A stretch of 64,000 nt of DNA from NCBI RefSeq assembly GCF_014596975.1, contig NZ_JACVXD010000001.1, positions 368,928-432,927 of the forward strand, given 5' to 3'. The DNA comes from Aestuariibaculum marinum. Its GTDB lineage: Bacteria > Bacteroidota > Bacteroidia > Flavobacteriales > Flavobacteriaceae. Of the stretch, positions 1 through 6,870 are shown piece by piece; position 1 is the stretch's first letter, and each line of letters opens with the position of its first letter. Under the pieces are notes generated by a model. The model saw only the letters and a list, made by a program, of their open reading frames with translations, was not told the origin of the DNA and ran no database searches. Made by a program: the position numbers and the translations under genes.

Positions 1-48
1 ATATTGGAAATCACAAAGGTACTATTGGATGCACTTGAAAAAACATAA
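1..48 (+). CDS. C-terminal end of an unidentified protein (partial)
   Basis: Frame 1 is open from the window edge to a TAA at 46-48 and encodes 15 residues ending LLDALEKT. The stop lies 18 bp before the SRPBCC gene on the same strand. A helical C-terminus followed by an SRPBCC/AHSA1 gene is a layout common for ArsR-type regulators, but only 15 residues are visible, so this identity is a guess. Confidence 0.35.
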   Translation: MLEITKVLLDALEKT

Positions 49-66
49 AAACGAAAATATATTCTA

Positions 67-621
67 ATGAAAAAAACACTAATCTTTTTCCTTTCAATCT
101 TTTTGTCCTCAATCTCATTCGGACAGGAGAAAAGAGTTGTATCGAAAATTGATTCGACAAAAACACCAGAATTAGTTTTAATTCAAGAACTAACTATAAA
201 AGCGCCTATCGATTCGGTGTGGAACGCATATACTACTAAAAAAGGTTGGGAAAGTTGGGCTGTGCCTCTTGCCGAAGTTGAGCTAAAGGTTGGCGGATAT
301 ATCAAAACGAATTACAATGAGCAAGGACAAATAGGAGACAGCACCACAATTGTTACTCACATCATAAATTACGTACCGAAAAGACTTCTAACATTACAAG
401 CAGAAATAACCGATAATTTTCCTGAATTTATGAGAAGTGACGCCAAGGATTTCTTCAATGTTATTTATTTTGATGAGTTAGAAAATGGAGACACTAATAT
501 AAAGTCTTTTGGAATTGGATATAAAAACAATCCTAAATATCTTTCGTTAATGAATTATTTCATACCTGCCAATGAAAAGACCTTAATGAACTTAATCGCT
601 TACCTCGAAAAAAAGGAATGA
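67..621 (+). CDS. Exported SRPBCC (AHSA1-like) domain protein
   Basis: The 184-residue product starts with a clear signal peptide (MKK, a hydrophobic stretch, then SFGQ at about 19-22), so it is probably exported. Residues about 40-180 look like an SRPBCC/AHSA1 ligand-binding fold: a strand with APIDSVWNAYT, then a WESW segment and GGYIKTNY. AHSA1-like proteins bind hydrophobic ligands or act as stress-linked cochaperone-like domains; the ligand here cannot be read from sequence. A signal peptide is unusual for AHSA1-type proteins but is seen in Bacteroidetes members. Confidence 0.75.
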   Translation: MKKTLIFFLSIFLSSISFGQEKRVVSKIDSTKTPELVLIQELTIKAPIDSVWNAYTTKKGWESWAVPLAEVELKVGGYIKTNYNEQGQIGDSTTIVTHIINYVPKRLLTLQAEITDNFPEFMRSDAKDFFNVIYFDELENGDTNIKSFGIGYKNNPKYLSLMNYFIPANEKTLMNLIAYLEKKE

Positions 622-684
622 CAACAACAACAATGAGTAAGTATCTATAACCTTAACGGAAGATTAGACTAACTTTCGATTACG

Positions 685-713
685 CTCAGGGCTAGTTGAA
701 TCCACTCGGGATT
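685..713 (+). repeat. 29-bp dispersed repeat, copy A
   Basis: This stretch matches 5293-5321 at 26 of 29 positions (differences at 690, 696 and 710). Both copies lie in non-coding DNA downstream of small accessory genes. The core shared string is TGAATCCACTCGG. It is not the end of any recognisable mobile element in this window. Confidence 0.6.
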
Positions 714-842
714 AGCTCCTCGGAACCTAAAGGTTTGCCAACGACAATTCTAAACTGAAAAATAAAGTAGACTAAACCCATAACGGATGGTTATTCATAT
801 TGCAATTATCATGTGTTTATAGAATATTCAATTAAAAAAATA

Positions 843-1214
843 ATGAAAAGAAATAGTGAGGTTTATAGTCTCAATAAAGGTTATAGCTCTTTTATTTATA
901 AAAGTGAAACGGGGCTAATGTATAGTTTTCCTGTTTCATCAGGTTTTATTGATTTGAGTTTTGAATTTGCTATTACAGAACATGATTTGAATGTATTAAA
1001 ATCAAACAACTATAAATTTAAGGTGTTATATTATGTTGTATTTTATGAAGCTCAATCTACCTTTGGAATGAGACATACAACTCCACGAAAGTATACTGCT
1101 AAAGAATTTGAGATAGCTAAAAACAAAGTATTATATCAATACGAACCTGAGTTAAAGTTGTATGTTAAAGAATTTTCGAAACGGAGGAATTTAGGAGAAG
1201 ATTATTTTCAATAA
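843..1214 (+). CDS. Hypothetical protein, about 123 residues
   Basis: I do not recognise this protein. ATG at 843 is preferred; an in-frame GTG at 813 would add ten residues that look like AT-rich leader (MFIEYSIKKI). There is no signal peptide or membrane segment. The product is rich in Tyr, Lys and Phe and ends in a basic segment (KEFSKRRNLGEDYFQ). It sits alone between two non-coding stretches that carry repeat-like sequence, a setting typical of accessory genes. Confidence 0.5.
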   Translation: MKRNSEVYSLNKGYSSFIYKSETGLMYSFPVSSGFIDLSFEFAITEHDLNVLKSNNYKFKVLYYVVFYEAQSTFGMRHTTPRKYTAKEFEIAKNKVLYQYEPELKLYVKEFSKRRNLGEDYFQ

Positions 1215-1428
1215 TTCTGTAAACTTATATTTCCTCAAAAAAAGGATAATAACAATGTATAGTGATTACTCCTCCGTATTTTCATTCGGAAAATCCTCGC
1301 AAATTTGTTATATTAGTTAATAATCCAGAAATCCTGACGGGTAGTCATAAAACCAACCTTATTAGGGGTTAGAGAATATACTGATAATTAATGCATTATA
1401 ATATATTTCAAAATAAAAAACGTCCTCA

Positions 1429-2733
1429 ATGAGACTAGATCCAATAGATAAGTATTTATTAATTCCCATAAACCGGTTTATTAGCAATTCTACAACCAGT
1501 GGCATTTTATTATTTGCATCAGCTATACTAGCTTTAATACTAGCAAATTCCCCTCTTAAAGAGGCTTACCATCATTTTTGGGAACATACCTTCACTATAG
1601 GTTTTAGTGATTTTAAAGTGTCTAAATCCTTGCATCACTGGATTAATGATGGGTTGATGTCGATATTCTTTTTTGTAGTGGGATTAGAGTTGAAGCGAGA
1701 GATCATGGCTGGCGAACTTTCAAAGCCCAAAGATGCTATGCTTCCTATTTTTTCAGCAATAGGTGGTATGGTGGTGCCTGCATTTCTATATTTATTATGG
1801 AATTCAACAGGTGAAGCATCTAATGGATGGGGGATTCCCATGGCTACAGATATTGCTTTTGCATTGGGCATACTTTACTTGTTAGGTGATAGAGTACCTA
1901 TATCTCTCAAGATATTCCTAACGGCTTTGGCTATTGTTGACGATTTGGGTGCAGTAATGGTTATTGCCTTTTTCTACACTTCTGATATTTCTACAATTAG
2001 CCTATTAATTGGTGGTGGTTTTTTTGCTGTGCTTTTATTAGCCAATATTTTAGGCGTCAGAAGTACTATATTTTATGGGGTTGTTGGCATTGGCGGCTTA
2101 TGGATGGCGTTTTTGCTCTCTGGAATTCATGCTACCATTGCGGGGGTAATTGCAGCGCTTACAATTCCTGGTAATGTAAAAATTGGAGACACTTTATTTG
2201 TAAAAAAAATGAATGACCTTACGAATGAATTTGAACGAAGTGCCCCTAACAATGTTTCTTTAATTACAGCAGACCAGCTTCATATTTTAGCAAAAATAAG
2301 AAGTTACTGCAAAGGGGCTATGACACCGCTGCAACGTCTTGAACATCGTATGCACCCATTGGTGGGGTATGTGGTCATGCCAATATTTGCTCTTGCTAAT
2401 GCTGGTATAACGTTTTCTGGTAGCTTTTTTGATAATTTGAGTAGCAATGTTAGCCTGGGTGTCATTTTTGGGTTGGCGTTTGGTAAATTTATTGGAGTTG
2501 TCGGTTTTTCTAAAATCCTAGTAAAACTGAAACTGGCAACACTTCCGGAAGGTGTTAATTGGAAACAAATTTACGGAACAGCGATGCTGGCAGGTATTGG
2601 TTTTACCATGTCGTTGTTTATAACAGACCTGGCGTTTGCGGATGCTGCTTATATTCTACAAGCTAAAATAGGGATTTTTATAGCTTCCCTTTTGTGTGGT
2701 ATTGCTGGGTATTTAACCTTGCGAAAAGCCTGA
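1429..2733 (+). CDS. nhaA: Na+/H+ antiporter NhaA
   Basis: The 434-residue inner-membrane protein has about 12 hydrophobic segments and exchanges external protons for internal sodium. The paired transport aspartates lie in TALAIVDDLGAV at about residues 160-171, and other family signatures are FFFVVGLELKREI near 80 and GIGFTMSLFI near 390. Length agrees with Bacteroidetes NhaA, which is longer than the 388-residue E. coli form because of an extra cytoplasmic loop (about 255-295, LTNEFERSAPNN). A sodium antiporter fits a marine lifestyle. A thioredoxin gene follows after 47 bp. Confidence 0.95.
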   Translation: MRLDPIDKYLLIPINRFISNSTTSGILLFASAILALILANSPLKEAYHHFWEHTFTIGFSDFKVSKSLHHWINDGLMSIFFFVVGLELKREIMAGELSKPKDAMLPIFSAIGGMVVPAFLYLLWNSTGEASNGWGIPMATDIAFALGILYLLGDRVPISLKIFLTALAIVDDLGAVMVIAFFYTSDISTISLLIGGGFFAVLLLANILGVRSTIFYGVVGIGGLWMAFLLSGIHATIAGVIAALTIPGNVKIGDTLFVKKMNDLTNEFERSAPNNVSLITADQLHILAKIRSYCKGAMTPLQRLEHRMHPLVGYVVMPIFALANAGITFSGSFFDNLSSNVSLGVIFGLAFGKFIGVVGFSKILVKLKLATLPEGVNWKQIYGTAMLAGIGFTMSLFITDLAFADAAYILQAKIGIFIASLLCGIAGYLTLRKA

Positions 2734-2754
2734 ATATAAAATCTGATTAACAAC

Positions 2755-2769
2755 TTTAATAGGTAATAA
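2755..2769 (+). repeat. 15-bp exact repeat upstream of the TlpA-like gene
   Basis: The 15-mer TTTAATAGGTAATAA also occurs at 4555-4569, just before another start codon on the same strand. Here it ends 11 bp before the ATG at 2781. It contains AGG, but the spacing to ATG differs between the copies, so a shared ribosome-binding role is uncertain. Confidence 0.4.
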
Positions 2770-2780
2770 AAGCTAATACT

Positions 2781-3311
2781 ATGAATGCCATAACTTTTCG
2801 TTTGACTGTATTTTTTGCGATTGCTACATTGTCATTATCCATTTACGGACAAAATGTTGAAGGGTCTAATATTGTGCACAAAGGCGAGCAAGTTCCAGAC
2901 TTTAGCTTAAATGATGAAAACGGGCAGTCATTCTCTATCGCCGACCAAAAAGGAAGTATCGTTCTTATTAATTTTTTCGCCACCTGGTGTGGTCCATGTG
3001 TTGCAGAAATGCCCTTACTACAGGATAAGGTTTGGTTGAAATATAAAGACCATACGAATTTTAAATTTATAGCCATTGGCAGAGGACATAACCAAAGTGA
3101 AGTGATTGCATTTAAAAATAAATACAAGCTTGGGTTCCCTGTATATGGCGATCAGGATAAGTCTGTTTACAGCAAATTTGCAACTGGTTATATTCCCCGA
3201 AATTATATTATAGATGCTGAAGGAACCATTGTTTATGCTTCGGTTGGTTTTACCAAAGAAGAATTTAAAAAAATGACTAAGACCCTGAATCATTTAATAA
3301 TATCTAATTAA
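2781..3311 (+). CDS. TlpA/ResA-family thiol-disulfide oxidoreductase
   Basis: This 176-residue protein has an N-terminal signal peptide (residues 1-23, ending IYGQ) and a thioredoxin-like fold. The redox motif is WCGPC with Cys70 and Cys73, in the context FFATWCGPCVAEMP. The cis-proline region is TGYIPRNYIID at about 132-142. TlpA/ResA proteins reduce or rearrange disulfides outside the cytoplasm, for example during cytochrome c maturation. No cytochrome gene is adjacent, so the substrate is unknown. It follows nhaA on the same strand at 47 bp and may be co-transcribed. Confidence 0.88.
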   Translation: MNAITFRLTVFFAIATLSLSIYGQNVEGSNIVHKGEQVPDFSLNDENGQSFSIADQKGSIVLINFFATWCGPCVAEMPLLQDKVWLKYKDHTNFKFIAIGRGHNQSEVIAFKNKYKLGFPVYGDQDKSVYSKFATGYIPRNYIIDAEGTIVYASVGFTKEEFKKMTKTLNHLIISN

Positions 3312-3471
3312 TATTCAATACCTTATACCAACTACATAAATTTAAATCGATTCGGGTAAACTTTCTAAGCTTCAGGAAAACCTTTTGGGTTATAAATACA
3401 ACAAACCAACACAAATAAATCAATTCTTTAAGGTGTTTTAAGTAAGAGAATTTGTAAATTTAAAGAGACGA

Positions 3472-3510
3472 CACCAAAATGAGGCCTTAAGCTTCAGTTT
3501 GGTGGCTTTT
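3472..3510 (+). terminator. Terminator-like hairpin just before the alcohol dehydrogenase gene
   Basis: Positions 3472-3485 pair with 3491-3504 (outer CACCAAA/TTTGGTG, inner TGAGGC/GCTTCA with one G-U pair and one mismatch), loop 3486-3490, followed by a short T run at 3507-3510. The hairpin ends about 25 bp before the ATG at 3536. It could end the upstream transcript or act as a leader attenuator of the dehydrogenase gene. Confidence 0.5.
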
Positions 3511-3535
3511 ATTCAATTAATAAATAACAAAACCC

Positions 3536-4540
3536 ATGAAAGTAAACGGATATGCTGCGACAGCAGAAAAATCGAAACTAACACCTTATACATACGAATT
3601 GGGACCTTTAGGTGCAGAAGATGTTGATATTAAAGTATCTTATTGTGGAATTTGTCATTCCGATTTAAGTATGATTAATAATGAATGGGGCATGTCTCAA
3701 TATCCTTTTGTTCCCGGTCATGAAATTATTGGTGAAGTTCTAGCAATTGGTGATGCCGTGAAAAACCTAAAAGTTGGAGATCAAGTAGGATTAGGATGGA
3801 TGTCATCGTCTTGTATGAGCTGCGAACAATGCATGGATGGATCACATCATTTATGCGGAAGTAGTGAGGCCACTATTGTGGGAAGAAATGGTGGTTTTGC
3901 CGATAAGGTTCGCGGACATTGGTCATGGGTAATTCCCCTTCCCGAAGGCATCGATATGAGTAAGGCTGGGCCATTATTATGTGGAGGTATTACGGTTTTT
4001 AATCCGATAATTCTTGCGGGCGTAAAACCTATAGATAAAGTTGGTGTAATAGGTATTGGCGGTCTTGGACATATGGCCATTAAGTTTTTAAAACACTGGG
4101 GGTGTGAAGTCGTTGCATTTAGCTCGAATCCAAACAAAAAACAGGATATTTTAAATATGGGCGCTAATAAAGTAATTAATTCAAGAGCACCAGAAGAGCT
4201 GGAAAGCATCGCTGGTCAACTTAATTTTATATTAAATACCACCAATGTGTCTCTTGATTGGAATTCTTATTTAATGACCCTTGCACCTAAAGGGCGTTTT
4301 CATACGGTTGGAGCTGTACTAGAGCCTATGGCTATTCCGGCATTTAGTTTAATTATGGGAGAAAAATCGGTAGGAGGAAGTCCTATTGGGAGCCCTGCAC
4401 TAACTAAAACCATGCTTGATTTTTGTGTGCGTCATGAAATCTATCCACAAGTAGAAGAGTTTTCTATGAGTGATGTTAATGAGGCTATCGCACATTTAGA
4501 AGAAGGAAAAGCCCGCTATAGAATTGTCTTGAAAAATTAG
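3536..4540 (+). CDS. Zinc-dependent NAD(P)-linked alcohol dehydrogenase
   Basis: The 334-residue protein belongs to the medium-chain dehydrogenase family, closest in pattern to cinnamyl-alcohol/YahK-type enzymes that reduce aldehydes. The catalytic zinc site shows Cys40 (GICHSD) and His62-Glu63 (PGHEIIGE), with a third Cys in PLLCGG. Four structural-zinc cysteines are Cys93, 96, 99 and 107. The cofactor fold has GIGGLGHMAIKF near 175. No signal peptide is present, so it is cytoplasmic. The precise alcohol or aldehyde cannot be read from the sequence. Confidence 0.92.
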   Translation: MKVNGYAATAEKSKLTPYTYELGPLGAEDVDIKVSYCGICHSDLSMINNEWGMSQYPFVPGHEIIGEVLAIGDAVKNLKVGDQVGLGWMSSSCMSCEQCMDGSHHLCGSSEATIVGRNGGFADKVRGHWSWVIPLPEGIDMSKAGPLLCGGITVFNPIILAGVKPIDKVGVIGIGGLGHMAIKFLKHWGCEVVAFSSNPNKKQDILNMGANKVINSRAPEELESIAGQLNFILNTTNVSLDWNSYLMTLAPKGRFHTVGAVLEPMAIPAFSLIMGEKSVGGSPIGSPALTKTMLDFCVRHEIYPQVEEFSMSDVNEAIAHLEEGKARYRIVLKN

Positions 4541-4554
4541 TTTAACCCAGTGTA

Positions 4555-4569
4555 TTTAATAGGTAATAA
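4555..4569 (+). repeat. 15-bp exact repeat, second copy, at the start of the membrane protein gene
   Basis: Identical to 2755-2769. Its last base is the A of the ATG at 4569, so AGG lies about 7 bp before the start codon and could serve as a ribosome-binding site here. Confidence 0.4.
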
Positions 4570-4994
4570 TGGAACGACTACTCAAAATACTTATGTGTAT
4601 TTCTTATTTATGCATCATACTGCCGGGCGAACATATTGCGATGCCAATAGGCATGTCTTTAATTTTTAGTTTTATGGCTGGTGATATATTGGGTGTCATG
4701 CTGTCCATACTAATTGTAGTAACTCTAATTATGATTCTGTTTACCGCTATAAAATCATTACAAAGGCAACGCCTGATAATCACTTTAGGAGGTGTATTTC
4801 TTTTACTTCCTTTAGGTGGTTATTTGTCGTATTTGTATAGTGATAACACTTATAAGTTTGTAGATGAAACTGTATTTTTTGTTACACTTTCTATATTTTT
4901 AGTGCTATATGCTGTAACCTTAGCGTATCTTGGTAGGAAGGAAAAAACCTCGTTGAAAGAAACTAACGGTTGCACAAACCATTGTACTCAATAA
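4569..4994 (+). CDS. Small integral membrane protein of unknown function
   Basis: I do not recognise a family. The 141-residue product has four hydrophobic segments (about 8-35, 40-60, 72-90 and 100-118) and a short polar tail containing two Cys (ETNGCTNHCTQ), consistent with a four-helix inner-membrane protein. It follows the alcohol dehydrogenase after 28 bp and precedes a small unknown gene by 15 bp, so the three may share a transcript. The last codons contain the string AACGGTTGCACAAAC, which may be derived from non-coding repeat DNA. Confidence 0.6.
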   Translation: MERLLKILMCISYLCIILPGEHIAMPIGMSLIFSFMAGDILGVMLSILIVVTLIMILFTAIKSLQRQRLIITLGGVFLLLPLGGYLSYLYSDNTYKFVDETVFFVTLSIFLVLYAVTLAYLGRKEKTSLKETNGCTNHCTQ

Positions 4995-5009
4995 ATCAAA
5001 ATATTTAAT

Positions 5010-5243
5010 ATGACTAATGAGAACGTTCTGATTTGTAGCGATGTAAATGCGCGTGATGGAATCGGAATTGAAATCTATCAAAATGATGAACTGATTATGG
5101 AAATATTTCGTGATGATTCAACTAAAAGTAGGACTATACGACTTTTTAAAGAACATATTTCACTGGAATTAATGGAAAAATATATTCGATACTTTAAGAG
5201 GGAAATACCTTGGGATTTTGAAGACCATGATTGTGTTAAATAA
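5010..5243 (+). CDS. Small conserved-type hypothetical protein (77 aa)
   Basis: The product is a compact soluble alpha/beta protein with no signal peptide. Visible features are an acidic N-terminal strand pattern (GIGIEIYQNDELIMEIFRDD), a basic linker (TKSRTIRLF) and a C-terminal helix ending in FKREIPWDFED. I recall similar small proteins in other Bacteroidetes but know no function. It starts 15 bp after the membrane-protein gene. A repeat copy lies downstream at 5293. Confidence 0.6.
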   Translation: MTNENVLICSDVNARDGIGIEIYQNDELIMEIFRDDSTKSRTIRLFKEHISLELMEKYIRYFKREIPWDFEDHDCVK

Positions 5244-5292
5244 AATATTTCATACAAAACTATAGAACCAGAATTAAGGCAGATTAAAAACC

Positions 5293-5321
5293 CTCAGAGC
5301 TAGCTGAATCCACTCGGAATT
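5293..5321 (+). repeat. 29-bp dispersed repeat, copy B
   Basis: Matches 685-713 at 26 of 29 positions, same orientation. It lies 50 bp after the stop codon of the 77-residue protein and about 100 bp before the SIMPL gene. Confidence 0.6.
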
Positions 5322-5424
5322 GCTAACTTTAACACGACATTAAAAACATCTAAATCAAATTATATTTCCAGAATTCGTTACGCAACCAAATTCCGTTTAA
5401 TGCATCTATTAATAAAAACCTACA

Positions 5425-6123
5425 ATGAAACACTTAATAATCCTAATTCTTTTAGCTGTACCTACATTAGCTTTAGCACAAAAAAACTTTATAGATCAAC
5501 CTTATGTTGAGACCAATGCCAAAGTAGACACGCTGGTGGTTCCTGATAAAATATATATGTCTATACTTTTAAATGAAGCCGATAGCAAAAACAAAACGTC
5601 TGTTGAAGAGCAGGAAAAAACACTGGAAAAGACACTAAAGCAACTAAATATCGACACCGAAAAAGACTTGTCCTTACAAGAGTTCTCAAGTGATTTTAAA
5701 AATTACTTTTTAAAAGGGCAGAATGTCGTAAAATCTAAAATGTATGCGTTAGTGGTAGGCGATGCTGTGACCGCCGGAAAAGTATTAGCCGAATTAGAAT
5801 ATGTAGATATTTCGAATGTGAGTATAGATCGTACAGAGTACTCTAAATCTGAAGAATTATTATTAGAATTAAAATCTCGCGCCGTAAAGAAATCGCTTGT
5901 AACAGCTAAAACCATGGCTAAACCTTTAAACCAGAGTATTGGTAAGGCACTTTATATTTCAGATGGTTATTCCATTACTAATGCCTTGCAAGGGAAAGCT
6001 GCAGGTATTCAAATACGAGGGATGGCCAGCAGATATGAAGCTGAAGTTGCCGATCCTATTAATACCGAATTTCAGAAGGTGAAGTTTGAAGTTTCAGTTA
6101 ACATAAAATATGCCCTCGAATAA
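5425..6123 (+). CDS. SIMPL (DUF541) domain exported protein
   Basis: The 232-residue protein has a signal peptide (1-19, LALAQ) and a SIMPL-type body: DTLVVPDKIYMSILLN near 35-50, then the long helix and strand pattern of the family. SIMPL proteins are periplasmic or surface proteins of poorly defined function. Odd feature: residues 188-199 read LQGKAAGIQIRG, which closely resembles the plug signature LQGKVAGVQI of SusC-type TonB-dependent receptors. The vWA gene two positions downstream also carries SusC-like signatures. Confidence 0.8.
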   Translation: MKHLIILILLAVPTLALAQKNFIDQPYVETNAKVDTLVVPDKIYMSILLNEADSKNKTSVEEQEKTLEKTLKQLNIDTEKDLSLQEFSSDFKNYFLKGQNVVKSKMYALVVGDAVTAGKVLAELEYVDISNVSIDRTEYSKSEELLLELKSRAVKKSLVTAKTMAKPLNQSIGKALYISDGYSITNALQGKAAGIQIRGMASRYEAEVADPINTEFQKVKFEVSVNIKYALE

Positions 6124-6157
6124 CTGGTGTCATTCATAATTATTTAAAATTTATAGC

Positions 6158-6688
6158 ATGAATACCTTACTGATGTTATATGCTTCTGTAGACGGACAAA
6201 CATTAAAAATATGCAACAGCATTGCTGACAATTTAAAAGAAAGGGGCATTAATGTAGAAGTGTTTGAAATTTCAAAGTTTAAAGGGAATTTACTAAACTA
6301 TTCATCATTAATCATAGGAGCTAGTATTAGGTATGGCAAGCACCATAAGACTGTTTCAAATTTTATAGATAAACATATTGATACCCTGAAAAAGATGAAA
6401 ACGGCATTTTTTTCGGTAAATCTGGTGGCCAGAAAAATAGACAAAAGCACCTTTGATACCAATCCTTATGTGATTAAGTTTTTTGAAAAGCAAGCTTGGA
6501 GACCAGACATTGTAGATGTGTTTGCAGGGAAGTTAGATTATCAATCCTATTCCTTCTTAGACAGCCTAATGATTAAACTCATCATGAAAATGACCAAAGG
6601 CCCGACAAAAACAGAAAAACCTCTGGAGTTTACAGACTGGAATAGAGTAGAGGCGTTTACTGAAAACATACACCTTGAGTTTCAATAA
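6158..6688 (+). CDS. hemG: HemG-like flavodoxin, menaquinone-dependent protoporphyrinogen oxidase
   Basis: The 176-residue flavodoxin-fold protein begins MNTLLMLYASVDGQTLKICNSIADNL, where the FMN phosphate-binding loop is YASVDGQT at residues 8-15. A second FMN-contact segment is IGASIRYGKHHKTVSNF near 51-67. This pattern and the length match HemG, which oxidises protoporphyrinogen IX to protoporphyrin IX in haem synthesis using a quinone acceptor. It lacks a signal peptide and is probably membrane-associated. No other haem genes are adjacent. A generic flavodoxin is the alternative. Confidence 0.75.
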   Translation: MNTLLMLYASVDGQTLKICNSIADNLKERGINVEVFEISKFKGNLLNYSSLIIGASIRYGKHHKTVSNFIDKHIDTLKKMKTAFFSVNLVARKIDKSTFDTNPYVIKFFEKQAWRPDIVDVFAGKLDYQSYSFLDSLMIKLIMKMTKGPTKTEKPLEFTDWNRVEAFTENIHLEFQ

Positions 6689-6870
6689 AGCAGTTTAGTT
6701 ATTTAACTCCAAATAATTACTTCTTTTCTTACTTGTTTTTAGGTTATTGACTACATTTTAATTAATTTAAATGGCGTTATTTTAAACTAATAGGTTAGTT
6801 TGGAATAATTTATGATACAACTTATTTAATCTTAAAATAATACGTTTCATTAATCTTAAAACATACAGCT

